Shown here: in pieces, positions 16,712 to 24,975 of the stretch
Numbering within the stretch: position 1 is the first letter of the stretch
Layout of the letters: every line of letters starts with the position of its first letter
Assembly (NCBI GenBank): GCA_964569425.1
Contig: CAZMVD010000050.1
Span: 1 to 26,871, forward strand
DNA from: JACQXM01 sp964569425
Lineage (GTDB): Bacteria > Planctomycetota > Phycisphaerae > UBA1845
DNA length: 26,871 nucleotides
Reading direction: 5' to 3'
The notes under the pieces: generated by a model
What the model was told of the DNA's origin: nothing
Database searches by the model: none
The model's input: the letters and a program-made list of their open reading frames with translations, nothing else
Translations under genes and position numbers: made by a program

Positions 16712-17854
16712 ATGAAAAGAAGATTGATGATTGCGAAAGTCGCCGGAGCCTGTGTGGTGCTGATGGCGAACCTGGGGGCTCTCGCACAACCAGGACCGGC
16801 GGACGGCATTCCCGCGGAGGCCCTGCCGGTGATCGCGGACAATGCGACCGAGCAGGACCTGCTGGCGGCGCTGCGTCGTGTTTCGATCCCGCTCGAAGGG
16901 AAGGGCCGACCGGAGGCGGAGCGGTTGCTGCGCGAAGTGCAACAGCGTTGGATTCTGGCCTATGCCGACGCCTTGATTGAACGGTTTCCCGCGTCAGACG
17001 ATCTGGAAGAAGCGGTGCTTGCCCGGTTGCGGGCGCTGGCATTCCTGGCGCGCACGGATGACGCCAACTTGGACAGACTGCTGTCCCTGACGAAGGCAAT
17101 CACCCGCAGCCAGCCGTCGGCCACGCTGGCGGCGGAGAACGACTTTTTCGCCATTCAGGCATTTGTCTGGGGCGCGCGGCGGGAGAACATGCCCCGCGAC
17201 ATGCAATTGCGGGGAACTGTCGAGCGGTATGAGGCGTATCTGGAGGATCATCCGCGTTCGACCCGCCGGGCGGTGGTTCATGCGAGCCTGGTGCGCAACC
17301 TGTTGGAAATGGATGCCAGGGAGCGCGCCGTGGCCCAGTTTGGCCGTTTGCTGGAAGAATTTCCGGACGACGACGCCACGCGAAACGCGCGCGACGAACT
17401 GCTGCGGGCTGAACACGTGGGAAAGCCCCTGCCGGTCACATTGAGCACCCAGGACGGCGGCACGCTCGACAGTGGGGCGTTTTCGGGCAAGGTGCTGGTG
17501 CTGCTGTTGCGTGCCTGCGCGGACCATGGGCCCGCCGCCCCGGAAGGGGCGACGGAGGGTCCGCTGGCTGATCCGGGGGTCGCCGTGCTGGCGGTATGCG
17601 TGGAAGATGGGCGGGCCGGAAGCGAGGAGAAGTCGGCGTTGCGGTCGAAAATCGTCGACGCCAAAGACAATCGGCTGTCGCTCGAGCGGATGCGCGCCTA
17701 TCCCCTTCCGGTGGCGTACGTGCTGGATGGCGCGGGCGTGTTGCGCGCTGTAGGGGCGCCGGAGTCCACGGCTGAACATGTGCGACGACTGCTTGACCTT
17801 GGTTCGCCGGCGCCCGCGGAAGGTCGGGAAGCGGCGCCCGGCGACGGGCGTTGA
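16712..17854 (+). CDS. Secreted helical-repeat protein with thioredoxin-fold domain lacking CxxC
   Basis: This 380-residue protein has a signal peptide (about residues 1-25, ending ALAQ), an alpha-helical region with TPR-like helices (about 45-230, for example YLEDHPRSTRRAVVHASLVRN), and a C-terminal domain (about 237-364) of the TlpA/AhpC thioredoxin-like type: SGKVLVLLLRACADHG, then an insert, then PLPVAYVLDGAGVLRAVGAP. Where redox members have WCxxC there is only Cys269 in RACADHG, so disulfide exchange by the usual route is unlikely. ATG 16712 is favoured because a GGAG lies seven bases upstream and it begins the signal peptide. It follows the enolase-superfamily gene after 45 bp and may be co-transcribed. 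Confidence 0.75.
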   Translation: MKRRLMIAKVAGACVVLMANLGALAQPGPADGIPAEALPVIADNATEQDLLAALRRVSIPLEGKGRPEAERLLREVQQRWILAYADALIERFPASDDLEEAVLARLRALAFLARTDDANLDRLLSLTKAITRSQPSATLAAENDFFAIQAFVWGARRENMPRDMQLRGTVERYEAYLEDHPRSTRRAVVHASLVRNLLEMDARERAVAQFGRLLEEFPDDDATRNARDELLRAEHVGKPLPVTLSTQDGGTLDSGAFSGKVLVLLLRACADHGPAAPEGATEGPLADPGVAVLAVCVEDGRAGSEEKSALRSKIVDAKDNRLSLERMRAYPLPVAYVLDGAGVLRAVGAPESTAEHVRRLLDLGSPAPAEGREAAPGDGR

Positions 17855-17920
17855 TGGGCGGTGCGCGGATGCTTTGAGCGCCGGGACACTCTGCTTGTTG
17901 GTTCGGCGACGCGCAGCGCT

Positions 17921-19621
17921 TCAAACGACCGGCGGGGTACGGGCCAGCTCTTCCAGAAGATCTTTGCCCGCCGGGGTGGCGCGCGTGGTATGACAGAGCG
18001 TTTGCCATGCGGCGGTGGCGCGGTCGAGCAACCCCATATCCTGCAGGCTCAGCGCCAAGTTGGCGGTGTAGTCCAACTGGCGGGGATGCCGGGCGGAAGC
18101 GATTTCCAGTTGTTCGACAGCGCGAGTGAACTGGCCACGGTCGGCAAAGATCAGGCCCAGTTGGTAATGCAGGTCAACGGCTTCGGGGTCGATGTCCAAT
18201 GCACGCTGGAAGCAGCGTACGGCTTCGTCGTCATTGCCGACTTCTCTTTGGGCCAATCCCAGCTTGATGAGCGCCTTGAGGTAATTGGGGTTGATGGTGG
18301 TGGCGGCGCGGAATACACCGATCGCGCCTTGCAAGTCGCCCGTCTGCCGCAGGAGCAGGCCCAGCCGATAATGCAGGTCCGCATGGTTGGGATGCGCCGT
18401 CAGGGCCTTGCGAAGCGAGTCGATCTGTCGAGCCAGCAGTTCATCGATGCGGCGGTCCGGGGCGGCGAGGGGGTGCTCGGCAATGGCCACGGGGGCAAGG
18501 TATCGATCGACCTGTTGTTTGGCGGTCACCATCAGTTGCAGGCGCGCCGTTTCCGCGAAAAGAAGCGTGCTGTTGGGTTCAATGCCGGCGGCCATCTCGA
18601 AACTGGCCAGCGCTTCCTCAGCCTGTCCGGCGGCCTGTTGGGCGACGCCGAGTCCGACATAGCCGGCCAGGATGCGGTCGTTGATTTCGACCGCGCGCGT
18701 GAAGGCTTCGACGGCTTCGAGGTAGTCCCCGCGGCGGAGGTGGCCGGTACCGACCTTGACGACCGCTTCGAGGAACGCCGGGTTGATTCTGGCCGCCTGT
18801 TGGTAGGCGGCAAAAGCTTCGTCGTCGCGCGCGAGCGATTTGAGGATGTCGCCGAGGCGCACGTACTGGTCGGCGCATTCGGGCCGTTCGGCGATGAGTT
18901 CGCGAAGCACGTCGACCGCCTGTTCGTGTCGGCCGGCCTGCACACACGCGGCCACCATGTCTTCGCGTGCTTCCCAGTTTTCGGGATCCGCGGCGATGGC
19001 GAATTGGAAGCGGCGAACCGCTTCATCAAATCGGCCGGCGCGGAGATACAGGTTGGCGAGGGTCAATGAGGCCGAGGTGTCGTCGGGGATGCAAAAACAG
19101 AGTTGTTCGTAGTGGGTAATGGCCAGGGGGACGCGGTCCTGGCGGAGATAAATGGCGGCCAGCCGCTCGTGGGCGTTGCACAATCGAGGGTTCAGATCGA
19201 TGGCGGCTTCGTAGGCGGTGACCGCCGCGTCGGTGTCGCCGATTTTCTCGCAGCAGAAACCGAGGGCGAACCAGGCGGCGTCGTGCTCGTCGTGGAGTTG
19301 CACTTCGCGTCGCAAGCGCTGGGCGGCGGCATGGGTTTCGCCGAGTTCGTCGAGTGTGCAGGCGAGGCCGAGTCCGGCGGTGCGGTGCGTTGGGTCGCAG
19401 TTGAGCGCGCGTTCAAACGAGGCACGGGCCGACTCGCGCTGGCGATCGGCGAGGAAGCGAATCCCCAGGCGAAAATGGTGATCGGCGGCGTGGGGCTCTT
19501 CCTGGGCGCAACGGCGCAGTTCCTGCGTGGAGTAGCGTCCGTCGTCGTGCAGCAGTTCGCGGAAAGCGAGATGCAGTTCGGCGATCAGGCCGCGCCCCAT
19601 GATTTCGAGGAGGTAGGACAT
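17921..19621 (-). CDS. TPR repeat protein, about 13 repeats
   Basis: This 566-residue protein is built of tetratricopeptide repeats: about nine units at residues 46-350 and about four at 410-545, with a less regular segment (about 350-410) between. Typical units include ADLHYRLGLLLRQTGDLQGAI and VDLHYQLGLIFADRGQFTRAV. No signal peptide or enzymatic domain is visible, so it is probably a cytoplasmic scaffold. ATG 19621 is used because a GGAG lies just upstream and the gene then begins 16 bp after the previous TPR gene, in the same operon; longer readings would overlap that gene. The partner is unknown. Confidence 0.85.
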   Translation of the reverse strand: MSYLLEIMGRGLIAELHLAFRELLHDDGRYSTQELRRCAQEEPHAADHHFRLGIRFLADRQRESARASFERALNCDPTHRTAGLGLACTLDELGETHAAAQRLRREVQLHDEHDAAWFALGFCCEKIGDTDAAVTAYEAAIDLNPRLCNAHERLAAIYLRQDRVPLAITHYEQLCFCIPDDTSASLTLANLYLRAGRFDEAVRRFQFAIAADPENWEAREDMVAACVQAGRHEQAVDVLRELIAERPECADQYVRLGDILKSLARDDEAFAAYQQAARINPAFLEAVVKVGTGHLRRGDYLEAVEAFTRAVEINDRILAGYVGLGVAQQAAGQAEEALASFEMAAGIEPNSTLLFAETARLQLMVTAKQQVDRYLAPVAIAEHPLAAPDRRIDELLARQIDSLRKALTAHPNHADLHYRLGLLLRQTGDLQGAIGVFRAATTINPNYLKALIKLGLAQREVGNDDEAVRCFQRALDIDPEAVDLHYQLGLIFADRGQFTRAVEQLEIASARHPRQLDYTANLALSLQDMGLLDRATAAWQTLCHTTRATPAGKDLLEELARTPPVV

Positions 19622-19637
19622 TGGACTCCAGCCGACG

Positions 19638-20840
19638 TCAAACGGGCAGGGTTTCCAGTGCCGTCCGGGCGGCCTGGTAACGCTGGTTGAGGGTGAGGGC
19701 ACGTTGAAACGCAGTGCGTGCGCGAGAGAGGTCGCCGCGTTGACGATACAGCTTGCCCAGGAGGTAGTAAACGTCGGCGTACTCTGCGCCGGCGGCGACG
19801 GCCTGTTCGAGGCGGTCGACGGCATCGCGCGCACGGTCGGTTTGATGATAGAGGTTCCCCAGTTCGATGAGTGCGCGGGTAAACCTGGGGTTCAAGGCAA
19901 CGGCGCGTTCGTTTTCGTCGATGGCTTCGTCGGGTCGGCCCAGCTTTTTCAGCACGCGACCGCAATGGAAATGCAACTCAGCATGTTCGGGCTGGCGCTC
20001 CAGGGCGGCGCGAATGGTGGTCAACAGGATGGCAAAGACACGGTCGTCCACCGTGTCGGTGGACAAGGCGAGGAGGGCGTCGACGAAATCGGGTTCGCGC
20101 TCGATGACCCGGGACAATTCGGCGATGCCGGCCGCGTCGGCCTGGGGATCTTCCTCCGGCATGGCGGCGCGGGTAAACGGCACCTGCCCCTGCTGCTGCA
20201 CGGCACGAGCGGCCTGAGTCAGCAGGAGGTTGATTCGGGCGTCGAGCGGGCGCATGCGCTGGGCGCGCTGCAGAAGCGCCAGGGCTTCGCCGGCGCCGCC
20301 GCGCAGGCCATAGCAGAGCGCCAGACTTACTTGTGCTTCGGTGTGAGCGCGATCCAGCGTGATCGCCTGGACAAAACGCAACTCCGCCTCTTCATGCTGA
20401 TCAAGGCCGGTGAGAAGGGTTCCCAGTTGAAAATGCAGTTCGGCACACTCGGGTTGGGTGCGGATGGCGTCGCGGAGCCGTTGTACGGCGTTGGAGCGGC
20501 GGCCGTCCGACCAGAGGCTGAGGGCCTGGCGAATCATGGGGGTGGGATTGTATTTGTCGGCCTCCGCCTGTCGTGCGAAAGCACTTGCTGCCTGATCGAA
20601 CTCCTTGCGGCCGACCAGGCAGGCGGCCAGAAAGGCGGGAAGCGAGTGATGGAAGTTTCCCAGGCGCTGAACCGCGAGGAAGATCTTCTCGGCGTCGTCA
20701 AAACGCCCGGCATTGAGCAGGCAGACTCCCTTTCGGATTTCGCGCTCCGCGGAGAAGTATTCTTTGAGAAGCCGGGCCAATTCCTCGCACGGGCGCGCGG
20801 GCACGCGAATGCGGGACAAGGGAGGCGATTTCCGGAACAT
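19638..20840 (-). CDS. TPR repeat protein, first gene of a TPR pair
   Basis: This 400-residue protein has TPR units at about residues 33-215 and 280-395 (ECAELHFQLGTLLTG, HAELHFHCGRVLKKLGRPDEA, ADVYYLLGKLYRQRG), separated by a non-repeat linker rich in acidic residues. ATG 20840 is chosen for the AAAGG about seven bases upstream; the extra 50 residues of a longer frame look non-coding. It is followed after 16 bp by a second TPR gene with very similar helices, so the two probably arose by duplication or by splitting of a longer gene. No enzyme domain is seen and the function is unknown. Confidence 0.85.
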   Translation of the reverse strand: MFRKSPPLSRIRVPARPCEELARLLKEYFSAEREIRKGVCLLNAGRFDDAEKIFLAVQRLGNFHHSLPAFLAACLVGRKEFDQAASAFARQAEADKYNPTPMIRQALSLWSDGRRSNAVQRLRDAIRTQPECAELHFQLGTLLTGLDQHEEAELRFVQAITLDRAHTEAQVSLALCYGLRGGAGEALALLQRAQRMRPLDARINLLLTQAARAVQQQGQVPFTRAAMPEEDPQADAAGIAELSRVIEREPDFVDALLALSTDTVDDRVFAILLTTIRAALERQPEHAELHFHCGRVLKKLGRPDEAIDENERAVALNPRFTRALIELGNLYHQTDRARDAVDRLEQAVAAGAEYADVYYLLGKLYRQRGDLSRARTAFQRALTLNQRYQAARTALETLPV

Positions 20841-21057
20841 CAAGCGACCTTTCACTAAACGTGAACGACAAGGAGTATATCGGTAGGCACCAAGCGGCGG
20901 CTTATCGTGAAGGAGGAGCGCGGCGTGCGATTGGCCGGGGAAGCGCGGCTGCGGACCGATAAATCGGCCATGGGGTCTGTGGACAGGCAAGTGCCCTGCT
21001 TCTAGGCTGCGTCGTCACGGTCGGGCGAACGGTAGAGATCAATCAGGAAGCGCGTTC

Positions 21058-22536
21058 ATGCTTGTGGAAATGCTGATGGAGACGGCGCGGCGGTCGCCGC
21101 GGGTTCCGGCGGTGGATGACGGCATTCGCGCGCTGGATTATGGCGGACTCTTGCGGCTGTCCCGGGTGTTCCGCGAAGTGGTACAGGGCGCATCGGCGAG
21201 TCCGCGCGTGGGGATCATGCTTCCTGCATCGTCGGCCTTTCCCGGCGCGCTGATGGGGGTGTTGTGGAGCGGCCGGGTCGCGGTGCCGCTCAACTTTCTG
21301 CTGAGTGCCGAAGAACTGGCACCGGTGGTGACCCATGCGGGGCTGGATGTGATTCTGACAGTTCGTCCGCTGGCAGAACTGGCGGGCCGGCTTCCGGCGC
21401 GGGCGCTGTACCTCGAAGACCTGGGACTGAAAAGACGTTGGATGGCGTCTTACCTGCGGCGCACGCCGCCGGTGGCGCGGGTGGGAGCGAATGACACGGC
21501 GGTGATTCTGTATACGTCGGGAACGACCGGCATGCCCAAGGGTGTGGAATTGACCTATGGCAACCTGCACAGCAATTGCCGGGACACGATCGCGTCGCTG
21601 GAGATTCCTCCGAAGCAGGTGTTCTTGAATGTGCTGCCGCCGTTTCACGTGTTCGGCCTGACGGCGAACGTGCTGGTTCCCATTGCGCTGGGCGCCAGCG
21701 TGTACGCGATCCCGAGGTTTCATCCGCTGGCGGCGATCAAGACGATTGCCGAAAAGCAGGTTACGGTGGTGATGGCCATCCCGAGCATGTATGCGGCGAT
21801 GCTGAAGACCAAGTCGGCCTCGCCTGCGCAGTTTTCATCCATCTACCTGGCGGTCAGTGGCGGAGAACCGCTACCGGAAAGCGTGCGTGAAGGGTTCGTA
21901 GAGCGTTTCGGGGTTTCTCTGCGTCAGGGATACGGGCTCACGGAAACTTCGCCGGTGGTCGCGGCCTGCTCGGCGACCAATTTTCGCGACGGGACGGTGG
22001 GCCGGCCGATCCGCCACGTCGAAGTACGCATTGTCGATCCGGAAGGCAGACCGCTTAGCGGAAGCGCGGACGGGGAGATTCTGGTGCGCGGCCCTGGTGT
22101 GATGAAGGGCTATTATCGCAGCGAAGGGGAGACGCGGCAGGTGATTGACGCGGAGGGATGGTTTCGCACTGGAGACATCGGACATATCGACGGTGACGGG
22201 TTTCTGGTGATCACCGGCCGGGCCAAGGAAATGTTGATCATCGGCGGGGAGAACGTGTTCCCGCGGGAGATCGAGGCGGTTCTGGAAGCGCACCCGGCGG
22301 TTTTGCAGGTAGCGGTGATCGGCATGCCGGACCCGCTGCGCGGCGAGTGTGCCTGTGCTTTTGTTATCCCGCGCAAGGGGGAGACGGTGACGGAAGAGGA
22401 ATTGCGTCAGTTTTCCCGGAAGTCGCTGGCGGGGTTCAAGGTGCCGCGCAGCATACAGGTACACGAGGATCTGCCGACCGGACCGACCGGGAAAATCCTT
22501 AAGCGCAAACTCCGCGAGCTGATCACGAAGGAATGA
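21058..22536 (+). CDS. AMP-forming acyl-CoA synthetase (long-chain fatty-acid CoA ligase-like)
   Basis: This 492-residue adenylate-forming enzyme activates a carboxylate, probably a fatty acid, as acyl-AMP and then acyl-CoA. Core motifs are intact: P-loop YTSGTTGMPKG (152-162), A5 YGLTET (292-297), A7 GWFRTGD (367-373), hinge GRAKEMLIIGGENVFP (from 387) and the C-terminal catalytic Lys479 in PTGKILKRKL. It is somewhat shorter than E. coli FadD at the N-terminus. ATG 21058 follows an AGGAAG. The gene stands alone between the TPR pair and the convergent PEP-CTERM gene, so chain length and pathway (beta-oxidation, lipid recycling or secondary metabolism) cannot be inferred. Confidence 0.93.
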   Translation: MLVEMLMETARRSPRVPAVDDGIRALDYGGLLRLSRVFREVVQGASASPRVGIMLPASSAFPGALMGVLWSGRVAVPLNFLLSAEELAPVVTHAGLDVILTVRPLAELAGRLPARALYLEDLGLKRRWMASYLRRTPPVARVGANDTAVILYTSGTTGMPKGVELTYGNLHSNCRDTIASLEIPPKQVFLNVLPPFHVFGLTANVLVPIALGASVYAIPRFHPLAAIKTIAEKQVTVVMAIPSMYAAMLKTKSASPAQFSSIYLAVSGGEPLPESVREGFVERFGVSLRQGYGLTETSPVVAACSATNFRDGTVGRPIRHVEVRIVDPEGRPLSGSADGEILVRGPGVMKGYYRSEGETRQVIDAEGWFRTGDIGHIDGDGFLVITGRAKEMLIIGGENVFPREIEAVLEAHPAVLQVAVIGMPDPLRGECACAFVIPRKGETVTEEELRQFSRKSLAGFKVPRSIQVHEDLPTGPTGKILKRKLRELITKE

Positions 22537-22547
22537 ATACCCCCTGG

Positions 22548-23417
22548 TTACTTGCGGCGCCGTAACATGGCCAACGCGCCGAACGCGAGCAGCGCCACCG
22601 AGGCAGGCTCCGATATGTAGGCCAGTCCGCTGAAACCGTTGACAATCTGATTGTTGTCGAACATGCCAATGGCAGTATGAGCGCCGGTGAATGGGTCGAA
22701 CGAGTAGAGTTCGTTGGTACCCGGCGTATCGGCGTTGACCCCCGCCGTGACGAAGTACCCGACGTTGCCGTTGACGACCAGTCCGCCGATGCCACCGGCG
22801 GTGGGCCCAAGCGGCGCGAGCAGCGTGGTCAGGGCGGTAGTCGGATCAATAAGCAACAGCGAATTAGAAACACGATCAATGCCGACCAGCATGCCATCGC
22901 TGCGCGTGCCCAGGCCATTGATATCGTAGCCGGCGCTAATCGAAGTGCCGCCCGGCCCGGCGATCGCCAACGTGCCCACGATCGCAGCGGCGCCGGTGCC
23001 CATGTTCAACGTGTAAAGGAGCGCGCTGCCGGATGTACCACTGTTGGTGGCATAGGCCGTGCCCTGTCCGTCGAAGGTCAAACCACCCTCAAAGGCACTG
23101 ACCCCCAACGTGCCGACCGGGACGGTGGCGGCGTTGGTCGGGTTGATTCGGTAGAGGGTGGGCAACGCGGCGTTGGCGGAGGTGGTTACGCCGTACAGAA
23201 AGCCGTCGGCGGCAAACTCCAAACTGCCGAGGTAAGGACCGGGTGCGGCAATGCCCGTCGAACCGATCAGCGAGAGCGAGGCATCGGACGTTGCGATTTC
23301 GTAGAGGTTGCCGGTGTCGCGGTCGATGCCGACAAGTTGCGCCGCGGCGCTGTTTGCCGAGACCAACAAACCTAGAGAGAGAACCCAAAGGCCAGATGTC
23401 GATTTCGTCAGTCGCAT
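22548..23417 (-). CDS. PEP-CTERM exported protein with propeller-like repeats
   Basis: This 289-residue protein has a signal peptide (about residues 1-27, ending SAAAQ) and a C-terminal PEP-CTERM tail: EPAS followed by a hydrophobic helix and RRRK at the very end. This is the sorting signal handled by exosortase systems at the cell surface. The body has repeated blocks of the type GxLYxI-T-x-LxxIG (GNLYEIATSDASLSLIG, LYRINPTNAATVPVG, ELYSFDPFTGAHTAIG), suggesting a beta-propeller of about five or six blades. ATG 23417 begins the signal peptide and has GGGGAGG upstream. Its stop faces the acyl-CoA synthetase stop 11 bp away. No ligand is known. Confidence 0.88.
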   Translation of the reverse strand: MRLTKSTSGLWVLSLGLLVSANSAAAQLVGIDRDTGNLYEIATSDASLSLIGSTGIAAPGPYLGSLEFAADGFLYGVTTSANAALPTLYRINPTNAATVPVGTLGVSAFEGGLTFDGQGTAYATNSGTSGSALLYTLNMGTGAAAIVGTLAIAGPGGTSISAGYDINGLGTRSDGMLVGIDRVSNSLLLIDPTTALTTLLAPLGPTAGGIGGLVVNGNVGYFVTAGVNADTPGTNELYSFDPFTGAHTAIGMFDNNQIVNGFSGLAYISEPASVALLAFGALAMLRRRK

Positions 23418-23432
23418 GATCCCCGTTCCTCC

Positions 23433-23446
23433 CCTCATTGATGAGG
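23433..23446 (-). other. Palindrome adjoining the ribosome site of the PEP-CTERM gene
   Basis: CCTCAT-TG-ATGAGG is a perfect 6-bp inverted repeat. In the minus-strand mRNA it can form a 5-bp stem with a 4-nt loop whose 3' arm touches the purine-rich GGGGAGG ribosome site. It could be an operator or could modulate translation. Confidence 0.35.
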
Positions 23447-23497
23447 TCGAGCCAATGGGCGATCGCGTCCGTTGCGAAGCCCAATGACCTGTACTTT

Positions 23498-23524
23498 TCT
23501 ATACCGGGGATGCGGTGCTGTCAA
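23498..23524 (-). promoter_or_regulatory. Candidate sigma70-type promoter for the PEP-CTERM gene
   Basis: A perfect TTGACA (23524-23519) is followed after 15 bp by TATAGA (23503-23498). The spacing is short, which lowers confidence. The start would fall near 23491 with a leader of about 74 nt. Confidence 0.45.
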
Positions 23525-23665
23525 AGGATAAATCCTGAACCGCAACCACGAATGCCGAAAAGCGGGGCGAGAGTGACGGTATTATCGACACTAACAAATT
23601 ATCACCACGTAACGTATTGCAAGAACAGGCGTTGGAACGCTCTCTCGAAGCACGCGCTATTCGGG

Positions 23666-24910
23666 TCACCTGGGCATCCTCTGGCCGTCCTGCAACGAAC
23701 CTGTCGCCTCCGCGACGATGGTCTGTCCCTCGGTCAGGCCGGTGAGCACTTCCACCTGGTCCGCGGAAGTCTTACCGAGGGTTACCTGAATACGGCGTAG
23801 GATGCCGTCCTGAGGTGCGAAGACGACGTCGCCGGCGGTTGGGTCTTTGCGAGCGGCGGAGCGGGGAATCCAGAGTGACGGCGCGGACGTGATCGTCGGT
23901 TCCTCCGGCGGTTGGGGCAGGAACGCCACCTGTGCGGAGCCCTCCACGCGAAGCCTGGCATCGGGGTTTTCAATACGAACTTTGACCTGGACGGTGGCCT
24001 TGGAGTAGTTGGCGCCGGGGTCGAGCCACATCACATGGCCGGCATAACGCAGGCTCTTATCGGCGTCGGGAATGACGAGACAAGGCATGTCTTTGTGAAT
24101 GCGGGCGATATCGAGTTCGCTGACGTCGACTTCGACACGGAGCTTGGTCATGTCGGCGATGGAAGCGAACAGGGCGTTGGCATTGGCGCCGCGTCCTCCT
24201 TCGGCGGAGACGAAATCGCCCACTTCGACGGCGCGTTGCAGGATCACGCCGGCGATCGGCGCGGTGACTTCACAATCGTCCAGCGCCTTCTGGGCGGCGG
24301 CGAGGATGGCGGTGGTCGCGGCGACATTGGCCTCGGATTCGTCGGCGGCGCGCACCGCGTCGGCGTACTCGATCGAGGCGGCACTGGCGTTCTCCGAGAG
24401 GCTGGCCACTCGGGCGAGGTTGACGCGCTGATACTCGCGATTGACTTTGGCACGCTGCAACTCGGCGGCGGCCTGATCGCGGCGGGCGCGATAGAGAACG
24501 TCCTCGACGTGGGCCAGTACTTGTCCCTTCTCGACGCGGTCGCCCTGTTCAAAATACAAAGCCACGATCTGACCGGACACTTTGGTGGCGACCTGGACTT
24601 CGTGGTCGGAGACGATCTTTCCGGTGGCGGTGAGTACGGGTTGAACGGGCGGTTGCGTGCGGCGGACGACGGTCACCAGTTTGATGTCCGGAGGGGGCGC
24701 GGCAGATGTGACCAGTGAATGTAACCGGTCGCCCCATTGTCCGCGGCCGACCAGCGCCGCCCAGGCCGCGGCGCCAAGTGCGACGGCGACAATCACGATC
24801 CACCAGCGTGATGCGTGGCGCCGGGTGTTTCTGCTGTTGGCAGGCGGCCGGCTTTCCTTGGGGATGGAGAGTGCCTGAAGCTGGGCGCGAATGTCGGGCG
24901 GAGAACTCAT
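23666..24910 (-). CDS. Periplasmic adaptor (membrane fusion protein, MacA/HlyD family)
   Basis: This 414-residue adaptor is anchored by one helix (about residues 36-54) and projects into the periplasm. The lipoyl-like half (VATKVSGQIVALYFEQGDRVEKGQVLAHVED, from about 107), an alpha-helical hairpin (about 140-215, RRDQAAAELQRAKVNREY) and the second lipoyl half (ALDDCEVTAPIAGVILQRAVEVGDFV) appear in the right order, followed by beta-barrel and membrane-proximal domains. It would link the two permeases encoded just upstream on the same strand to an outer-membrane channel. ATG 24910 is the natural start, 65 bp after the permease stop. The substrate is unknown. Confidence 0.9.
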   Translation of the reverse strand: MSSPPDIRAQLQALSIPKESRPPANSRNTRRHASRWWIVIVAVALGAAAWAALVGRGQWGDRLHSLVTSAAPPPDIKLVTVVRRTQPPVQPVLTATGKIVSDHEVQVATKVSGQIVALYFEQGDRVEKGQVLAHVEDVLYRARRDQAAAELQRAKVNREYQRVNLARVASLSENASAASIEYADAVRAADESEANVAATTAILAAAQKALDDCEVTAPIAGVILQRAVEVGDFVSAEGGRGANANALFASIADMTKLRVEVDVSELDIARIHKDMPCLVIPDADKSLRYAGHVMWLDPGANYSKATVQVKVRIENPDARLRVEGSAQVAFLPQPPEEPTITSAPSLWIPRSAARKDPTAGDVVFAPQDGILRRIQVTLGKTSADQVEVLTGLTEGQTIVAEATGSLQDGQRMPR

Positions 24911-24975
24911 CGCATCAGATTATAGTGATCCCAAACCGGTCGGTAAGGGCGAAGCTTGAAGGGGTCCCGGTTCCG

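Noticed and set aside
17873..17925. Imperfect inverted repeat (TTTGAGCGC with GCGCTTCAAA) between convergent genes as a terminator
   Set aside because: The arms have a bulge, the loop is over 30 nt, no T-tract follows, and one arm lies in the TPR coding end.
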